DNA from: RGIG8745 sp045576655
GTDB lineage: Bacteria; Bacteroidota; Bacteroidia; Bacteroidales; Bacteroidaceae
Assembly (NCBI GenBank): GCA_045576655.1
Contig: JAZNGW010000018.1
Coordinates: 30,387 to 94,386 of the forward strand
Reading direction: 5' to 3'
Length of the DNA: 64,000 nt
Made by a program: the position numbers and the translations under genes. How positions within the stretch are numbered: the first letter of the stretch is position 1; every line of letters starts with the position of its first letter. Below are positions 59,017-64,000 of the stretch, piece by piece. The notes below the pieces were generated by a model that was not told where the DNA came from, did no database searches, and saw nothing but the letters and a program-made list of their open reading frames with translations.

Positions 59017-60690
59017 TTACTTAAGGAACTTCTCAAACTCAACGTCTGCAGCAGCCTTAGCAGCGAGTGCAGGGTCAAGAGCCTTAGCAGTAGCGAGATT
59101 TGAAAGCACAGCAGCCTTGTCGCCCATGCGAGCAGCAAGCACAGCCTTGAGATAGCTTGTCATAGCATCAGCGTTCTTGATTTTCTCAAGAGTAGTCTTT
59201 GCTGAAGAGTAGTCCTTGTTGAGAATCTGCGCAAGAGCAGCGCTGTTAGAACTTACGCCAGCGAGATTCTGAGCAGCGAGGTTGTACTTGCCCTGAGCTA
59301 TGTAGAGATTGCCAAGAGCCTCCTTGCTGTTAGCAGATGCAGCACCCTTAGCGAGGTAAACCTCAGCCTCCTTCATCTGACCGTCCTTGAGAGCTATGAG
59401 ACCGAGGTTAGTGTTAGCCTCAGCAGCAGAAGGATTAACCTTGAGAGCCTTGTTGATATACTCAGTAGCAGTAGTGTAGTCGCCCTTACGCATAGCAATC
59501 TCGGCAAGGTTGTTGTAAGCGCGGTAGTCGTTAGGGAAAGACTTAACGGTCTGCTTCATAATAGCCTCCTTCTGAGCGTCAGTCTCAGCAAGGATGTTTG
59601 CAGCGTAAACCATTTCCTCTACGCTGAGCTTCTCAGGCTCGCTTGCGAATGTAGACATGATTTCCTCGTCAGAGCGGCCGATAACCTCGTAGTTGATAGT
59701 CATGCGAGCACGACGGAGTTCAGGGAGAACAGCGTCAGCGAGTTCCTTGTAAACCACAGCGATATTCTTGATTTCAGCCTCACGCTGCTCTGGATCTTTA
59801 TACATAGAGAGAACGCTGAGGATAAGATCCTTGTCGTTGAGGTTTGACTGAGAAACAAGTTCCTGGAAACCTTCCCAGTCCTCAGCAGTGTACTCTGTGT
59901 CAACGTTAGTGTCGAGCTTAGCCTTCTTGAGTTCCTTCTTAACGAAAGCAGAAGAAACGCCCTCACGGCGCTCAGCAAGCTTCTCGTTGAAAGAAAGTTT
60001 TCCGTCAGGAGAAGCGTATGCGCTAACTTCGATGTTGTTAAGCACGAGGCTCTCTTCGTCCGACTTGATGTTCTTGAGCGTAGCGATGAAGTCCTTCACG
60101 TTGCTGCTGTTGAGCTCGCTGCCGCGGAGATTAGCCTGGCCGATGAGGAACTTGATAACAGCCGACTGCTTCTGCGAGATAACGCGCTGGAAGTTGTCTG
60201 GAGCAATGCCGTTGGCAGAAGACTTAACACACTCGCTAACAAGGTTTGAAGTGCAGTTTGTACCGTAGCCGATCTTCACGTCTGGAAGGCTGACAGTCTT
60301 CTTGCCCACCTTAGCGTCGAATGTCATGTAGAGGTCGCTCTTCTCCATGCCCTCAACGAATGGGAATATAGTGCGGAGAGTAGCATGACCGCCGTTCTTG
60401 TACGAAATAATCTGGTTGTTAGCCTCAACCTTCTCGCCCTGGAGAGTAAGTCCGGCGCCAGCCTTCTCGCCGCCATCCCAGCGAAGCACAGGAGTGCAAG
60501 TAACGACAGCATTCTTTTTCATGAACTTTGCAGGGATGTTTGCACTGATTGTAACAGGCACTTCACCTCCTGCACACTCGAGCGGAGTAGGTGTAACAGT
60601 AAAGTTGTCAGCAGCAAAATCCTTAAGTTTGCTACAACTTGAAAGCATCAGCACTGATGCTGACAAGAGAAGGAAAATGTTTTTCTTCAT
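59017..60690 (-). CDS. TPR lipoprotein
   Basis: The start at 60690 gives MKKNIFLLLSASVLMLSSCS, with lipobox Cys. The N-terminal half is beta-rich (FTVTPTPLECAGGEVPVTIS, about 28-190). The middle contains VLNNIEVSAYASPDGKLSFN and KLAERREGVSSAFVKKELKK, which resembles the peptidoglycan-binding OmpA-like fold (strand then 'N..LAERR' helix). The C-terminal part is TPR (DYRAYNNLAEIAMRKGDYTT, SAAEANTNLGLIALKDGQMK). Likely a periplasmic or outer-membrane scaffold that may touch peptidoglycan. The OmpA-like reading is inference. Located between LolC/E and the thioredoxin-like gene in one run of minus-strand genes. Confidence 0.82.
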   Translation of the reverse strand: MKKNIFLLLSASVLMLSSCSKLKDFAADNFTVTPTPLECAGGEVPVTISANIPAKFMKKNAVVTCTPVLRWDGGEKAGAGLTLQGEKVEANNQIISYKNGGHATLRTIFPFVEGMEKSDLYMTFDAKVGKKTVSLPDVKIGYGTNCTSNLVSECVKSSANGIAPDNFQRVISQKQSAVIKFLIGQANLRGSELNSSNVKDFIATLKNIKSDEESLVLNNIEVSAYASPDGKLSFNEKLAERREGVSSAFVKKELKKAKLDTNVDTEYTAEDWEGFQELVSQSNLNDKDLILSVLSMYKDPEQREAEIKNIAVVYKELADAVLPELRRARMTINYEVIGRSDEEIMSTFASEPEKLSVEEMVYAANILAETDAQKEAIMKQTVKSFPNDYRAYNNLAEIAMRKGDYTTATEYINKALKVNPSAAEANTNLGLIALKDGQMKEAEVYLAKGAASANSKEALGNLYIAQGKYNLAAQNLAGVSSNSAALAQILNKDYSSAKTTLEKIKNADAMTSYLKAVLAARMGDKAAVLSNLATAKALDPALAAKAAADVEFEKFLK

Positions 60691-60737
60691 TCTTCTTAAT
60701 TTAGTTATATTGTTAATTAATACTATAATTTCTATAA

Positions 60738-61970
60738 TCACTCACTTACTCGGCTCAGTCGCTTCACTGGATACCAAACCGAAACGAACGACACAACCAG
60801 CACGGTGACAAACGTGAGCAGGATATCCGTCAGCTTCACCTCTACGGGGTATGCGTCGATGATGTGAGAGCCGTTGCCCGAACCGAAGGCGATGAAACCG
60901 AACTGCTGCTGCAAAAGGCAGAGCGCCACTCCTGCCGCTATGCCCACCAGAGCACCGATGAGCGATATCATACGGCCTTCAGCCATAAAGATGCTCGTTA
61001 TCTGGGAGTCGGTCGCTCCCATGCTCCGCAAGGTCACTATGTCGTCCTTCTTGTCGATTATCAGCATCGACAGCGAACTGATGATGTTCACGCTTGCCAC
61101 TATCAGCACGAACGACAGGAATATGTACGAGATGAGTTTCTCCATCTCCATAATCTTGAATGTCGTTTCCTGTTGTTCGTACCTGTTCTGCACAACGAAC
61201 TCTGCGCCGAGCGCTTCTTCTATCCTACGTTCTGCCTCGTCAACGTCGGCGCCGTCTTTCAGCTTCAGTTCCACTGCGGTAACCATGCCTTCCTTCTCAA
61301 AAAGGCTGCGCGCAAAGCGGAGCGACGTTATCACGTAGTTGTAGTCGTATTTCGACTGCAGGACTTCAAATCCAACTCGGGGACAGAACAACTCCCCCTG
61401 ATTGAAACTCTCCAACGGGTCGTTCAGGTCAATGTGTTCGCCTTTGCGAGGGGCATAGACCTGCACCGGAGAATCAAAGAATGTGCCTACGCCAAACCGC
61501 CCGTTCAACACGCCTATGCCAAACACACCGTAGTCCAGCACATCGTCGTGAAGGATGAAGGATCCGCCTCCTTGAAGTATATTTTCCACATCAACCAGTT
61601 CGGTATAGTTATCCTCCACTCCCTTGAGCGTAACTACGGCCTGCCGGTTGTAGAGCATCACCATAGCGTTGTCTTCCACCACCTCTGTATAGACCGCAAC
61701 GTCCTCATCGCCCTTGAGCCCGAGAAGTTTGGGATGCGATGCGTCTACATACTTCCCTGCCGCCGGAACGACTTTAAGCTGGGGGTCAATAGCTGTGAAC
61801 AAGTCGGCTATTAAACTCTGGAAGCCATTGAACACGGAGAGGATACAGACGAGAGCGGCTGTTGAGATTGCCACGCCTACTACCGAAATGCCTGAAATGA
61901 TGTTAATGGCTTGGTGCGACTTCTTCGACAGAATGTACCTGCGTGCTATGTAGAACGGAAAACCCTTCAT
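60738..61970 (-). CDS. LolC/LolE-type lipoprotein-releasing permease
   Basis: Inner-membrane protein of 410 residues. An N-terminal TM follows the family motif FYIARRYILSKKSHQAINII, there is a large periplasmic domain (about 45-265), and three C-terminal TMs (LISYIFLSFVLIVASVNIIS, LIGALVGIAAGVALCLLQQQ, LLTFVTVLVVSFVSVWYPVK). DDIVTLRSMGATDSQITSIF is the MacB/FtsX-type coupling region. It probably acts with LolD (53657-54307) although the genes are apart. It lies 51 bases after rbfA. Confidence 0.9.
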   Translation of the reverse strand: MKGFPFYIARRYILSKKSHQAINIISGISVVGVAISTAALVCILSVFNGFQSLIADLFTAIDPQLKVVPAAGKYVDASHPKLLGLKGDEDVAVYTEVVEDNAMVMLYNRQAVVTLKGVEDNYTELVDVENILQGGGSFILHDDVLDYGVFGIGVLNGRFGVGTFFDSPVQVYAPRKGEHIDLNDPLESFNQGELFCPRVGFEVLQSKYDYNYVITSLRFARSLFEKEGMVTAVELKLKDGADVDEAERRIEEALGAEFVVQNRYEQQETTFKIMEMEKLISYIFLSFVLIVASVNIISSLSMLIIDKKDDIVTLRSMGATDSQITSIFMAEGRMISLIGALVGIAAGVALCLLQQQFGFIAFGSGNGSHIIDAYPVEVKLTDILLTFVTVLVVSFVSVWYPVKRLSRVSE

Positions 61971-62012
61971 TAGTAAGGTTATGAGGTCATGAGGTTGTGA
62001 GGTGGTCCCTCA
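61971..62012. repeat. Degenerate GGTTATGAGGTCATGAGG repeat
   Basis: GAGGT words like those at 50787-50856 fill the gap between rbfA and the LolC/E gene. Confidence 0.5.
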
Positions 62013-62021
62013 ACTCTAATT

Positions 62022-62357
62022 TTACTTGTTGAGCAGACGGTCAATATTCTCGATGTAGTCGAGCGAGTCGTCAAGGAAGAACTTCAGCTCTGGGATGATG
62101 CGCAGCTGATGGCGCTCCAGGTTGCCGAGTTCGTAGCGAATCTGGCCCGCATTGTTGTTTACGTTAGTGAGAATCTCCTCCGCACGGGCAGAAGGGAATA
62201 CGCTCAGATACACCTTTGCGATGCTGAGGTCGGGGCTCACTCTGACCACACTGACCGACACGAGCACTCCGCGCATCTGGCGAGTCTGTGCCTGGAAAAT
62301 ATTGCTCAAGTCCTTCTGGATGAGTCTTGCTATCTTACTTTGTCTTGTTGTTTCCAT
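62022..62357 (-). CDS. rbfA: Ribosome-binding factor A
   Basis: A 111-residue KH-fold protein that binds the 30S subunit during 16S rRNA maturation and cold adaptation. Family features: SKIARLIQKDLSNIFQ at the start, VSVVRVSPDLSIAKVYLSVF in the core and the end PELKFFLDDSLDYIENIDRL. Full length. Located 31 bases after the O-methyltransferase gene. Confidence 0.92.
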   Translation of the reverse strand: METTRQSKIARLIQKDLSNIFQAQTRQMRGVLVSVSVVRVSPDLSIAKVYLSVFPSARAEEILTNVNNNAGQIRYELGNLERHQLRIIPELKFFLDDSLDYIENIDRLLNK

Positions 62358-62388
62358 TATTTCTGTTGTTTATTCGGGATTCTATCCG

Positions 62389-63030
62389 TCAATCCTTTTT
62401 CCTAATTATCGTCAGACCGTCGCGGAGAGGAAGTATGACTTTCTCCACCCTCTGGTCCTGAGCCACAAGATCGTTAAACTCCATTATGCTCCTTGTCTGC
62501 GGATCTTTCACCGGAGGCGTTTCCAGCACATGCCCGTCCCAAAGAGTGTTGTCGGCAAGGATATAACCGCCCGGATTGAGGCACTTCAGCACCATCTCGT
62601 AGTAGTCGACATACTTGCGCTTGTCGCCGTCGATAAAGGCAAGGTCAAACATCACCCCAAGTCGTGGCACCACCTCCATAGCGTCGCCTATGTGCATCGT
62701 AATCTTGTCGGCATAGGGCGAACCTTCAAACCACGGACGCGTGAAATCCTCCTGCTCGTCATTTATCTCAATCGTGTGGAGCATGCCACCTTCCTTAAGG
62801 CCTTCGGCAAGACACAGCCCTGAATATCCGCTGTAAGTGCCAATCTCAAGGATGTTCTTCGGACGGATCATCTCCACAAACATCTTGAGCAGACGCCCCT
62901 GCAGGTGTCCGCTCGCCATGCGTCCGTAAAGCAGTTTCAAGTGCGTAGCCCTGTACAAGCGGTGCAGGTAGTCGCCCTCTTCATCAATGTGCTTCAGGAT
63001 ATACTCGTCAAGCTGTTCCGTCTCAGTCAA
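62389..63030 (-). CDS. Class I SAM-dependent O-methyltransferase (catechol-OMT type)
   Basis: A 213-residue cytoplasmic methyltransferase. SAM-binding motif ILEIGTYSGYSGLCLAEGL, acidic SAM residue at HTIEINDEQE, metal/substrate motif FIDGDKRKYVDYYEMVLKCL, and ADNTLWDGHVLE. Matches the small O-methyltransferase family (Methyltransf_3). The methyl acceptor in bacteria is usually unknown. It begins a run with rbfA and the LolC/E gene. Confidence 0.88.
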   Translation of the reverse strand: MTETEQLDEYILKHIDEEGDYLHRLYRATHLKLLYGRMASGHLQGRLLKMFVEMIRPKNILEIGTYSGYSGLCLAEGLKEGGMLHTIEINDEQEDFTRPWFEGSPYADKITMHIGDAMEVVPRLGVMFDLAFIDGDKRKYVDYYEMVLKCLNPGGYILADNTLWDGHVLETPPVKDPQTRSIMEFNDLVAQDQRVEKVILPLRDGLTIIRKKD

Positions 63031-63055
63031 AACCGTTAGTTCCTTTAATTTTAAA

Positions 63056-63178
63056 CTCTTAGAAGTTTCAGAAGTTCAGAAGTTCGGGAGTTCAGACAAC
63101 ACCATAGAATATGCCATCCCACATCATTCGTCTACACTCCTACACTCCTACACTCCTACACTCCTTTACCACCCAACT
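63056..63178. repeat. Bipartite AGAAGTTC / TACACTCC repeat region
   Basis: AGAAGTTC words (63061-63092), a unique middle, then four perfect TACACTCC copies with an 8-bp period (63133-63164). It fills the 149-bp gap between aroQ and the O-methyltransferase gene. Confidence 0.7.
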
Positions 63179-63179
63179 C

Positions 63180-63602
63180 TTAATTCAGCTTCAGCAGCGC
63201 TTCTACGCCCAAGCGGTACGAATCCAGCCCGAAACCGCCTATCACTCCCACACACGCCGACGAGATAATCGACTTGTGGCGAAACTCCTCCCTTTTGTAC
63301 ACATTAGATATATGTGTCTCCACCACAGGAGCAGTGACAGCCTTTATGGCATCGTGCAGAGCAACCGAAGTATGCGTATAGGCACCAGCGTTGAACACTA
63401 TACCGTCCCAATCGAAACCCACCTCGTGTATCTTGTTGACAAGTTCGCCCTCCACGTTCGACTGGTAGTAATCTAACTCCACATCAGGATACATAGCCTT
63501 CAGCTCCTCATAGTAGTCGGCAAATCCTCGCGACCCGTAAATTCCAGGTTCACGCTTGCCCAGCAGATTGATGTTAGGACCGTTAAGTATAAGAATCTTC
63601 AT
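63180..63602 (-). CDS. aroQ: 3-Dehydroquinate dehydratase, type II
   Basis: Third step of the shikimate pathway, dehydrating 3-dehydroquinate. A 140-residue flavodoxin-like dodecameric enzyme with LNGPNINLLGKREPGIYG (active-site Tyr of the lid), QSNVEGELVNKIHE, VFNAGAYTHTSVALHDA and VVETHISNVYKREEFRH carrying the catalytic His. Its stop lies in sequence next to the TACACTCC repeat. It has its own -7 box upstream. Confidence 0.95.
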   Translation of the reverse strand: MKILILNGPNINLLGKREPGIYGSRGFADYYEELKAMYPDVELDYYQSNVEGELVNKIHEVGFDWDGIVFNAGAYTHTSVALHDAIKAVTAPVVETHISNVYKREEFRHKSIISSACVGVIGGFGLDSYRLGVEALLKLN

Positions 63603-63920
63603 AAAGCTCTAAATAATTTGCAAAGATACTAAAAAAAAGATACACAAGGCCTATGGCCTGCATAATTAACGACTTTTAGAAAACGCCATGCAAAGTGAAT
63701 GCTATGTTAATACCGTTCGGTATAAAATCACAGGCCGGTTCATTCCTGCGGCGAGACAGCGCGGATTCCTCCGTTTTACTTATTGCACTTAAAATCAATA
63801 CTATCGCTCTGAAAAGTCCCCTCCACCTCGGTACAAAACGCCCCACTCTCCGCTCCTTTCTTCCCGACCCCTCGCTGTGTCTTTTTGTAAAATAGGTTGA
63901 CTCATTAAAATTTTAATTTT
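63603..63920. other. Intergenic region between divergent aroQ and the right-edge gene
   Basis: Contents: TATCTTTG (-7 box of aroQ on the minus strand, 63621-63628), the palindrome AGGCC-tat-GGCCT (63647-63659) and the perfect 14-bp palindrome ATACCGTTCGGTAT (63710-63723). The rest (63724-63920) holds no supported gene. Confidence 0.5.
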
Positions 63921-64000
63921 ATGAGTATACTTCGCAATGGTCTTCTTCCTTCGATATCAGGTAAGACCGAGAAATTCAGGGAACTTTTGGAACTTCATTA
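63921..64000 (+). CDS. Start of an unidentified gene (runs off the right edge)
   Basis: ATG at 63921 opens a frame with no stop to the window end; 26 residues are visible (MSILRNGLLPSISGKTEKFR then ELLELH). Too short to assign a family. The start sits after an AT-rich tract, as is common for Bacteroidota starts. Confidence 0.45.
   Translation, partial: MSILRNGLLPSISGKTEKFRELLELH

Noticed and set aside
63695..63895. 66-residue plus-strand frame
   Set aside because: It runs through palindromic intergenic DNA, has atypical composition and no signal or domain.

Overview
The window looks like a chromosomal segment of a gut or oral Bacteroidota bacterium, most likely Prevotella or a close relative. 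Four things point that way. Promoters have the Bacteroidota form (TTG, about 20-22 bp, TAnnTTTG) and Shine-Dalgarno sequences are scarce. Large secreted enzymes end in the short C-terminal tail 'GVRVKEMTRPGIYIV...K' typical of Prevotella. Family content is Bacteroidota-like: PL11, GH43, C10 peptidase, DPP III (M49), DUF3316, DUF4292, and the dut-TPR-DUF4292-EnvC order. Intergenic regions are full of short tandem and palindromic repeats.

Layout. 1-7.9 kb (+): 3' part of a rhamnogalacturonan lyase, topoisomerase IV subunit A, a small RelE/ParE-type toxin-antitoxin pair, a DUF3316 protein and an S41 peptidase lipoprotein. 7.9-11.5 kb: a repeat-rich, AT-rich accessory patch with a G9 tract in front of a Sel1-repeat protein and a WG-repeat lipoprotein. 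11.5-15.8 kb (-): polyamine ABC transporter potABCD. 16.1-22.3 kb: dGTPase diverging from the dut-TPR-DUF4292-envC operon. 22.3-28.8 kb: PBP4-type peptidase and a PH-domain protein diverging from nadB and an M16 peptidase. 28.8-39.2 kb (+): an eight-gene cluster around a large tubulin/FtsZ-like GTPase, with two membrane proteins and five exported proteins of unknown function. 39.2-53.6 kb (-): CtpA protease, GH43, HflX, a DNA-alkylation-repair-like protein, DPP III, an AraC-type HTH protein, C10 peptidase, ComM, FKBP, GlyRS and a CvfB-like S1 protein. 53.6-63.6 kb: LolD, a CPA2 antiporter, asd on + (opposite strand), then on - a degenerate thioredoxin lipoprotein, a TPR lipoprotein, a LolC/E permease, RbfA, an O-methyltransferase and AroQ. 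A + strand gene runs off the right edge.

The most interesting part is 29.1-39.2 kb. The tubulin-like cluster is preceded by a 249-bp segment bounded by perfect 20-bp inverted repeats (29107-29126 and 29376-29395). A Bacteroidota-type promoter inside the segment points at the cluster. This is the layout of an invertible, phase-variable promoter. I infer that the cluster encodes a switchable envelope-spanning apparatus: a cytoplasmic GTPase with a C-terminal GYF-like domain, a three-TM protein, a zinc-ribbon/TM/MORN protein and several periplasmic or exported partners. I do not recognise it as a described system.

Two families of helically phased repeat arrays recur between genes. One is a palindromic 21-bp repeat with exactly four units at each of three loci (8.2, 29.0 and 57.8 kb). 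The other is a 22-bp repeat at two loci (2.4 and 43.7 kb). Neither belongs to a class I can name.
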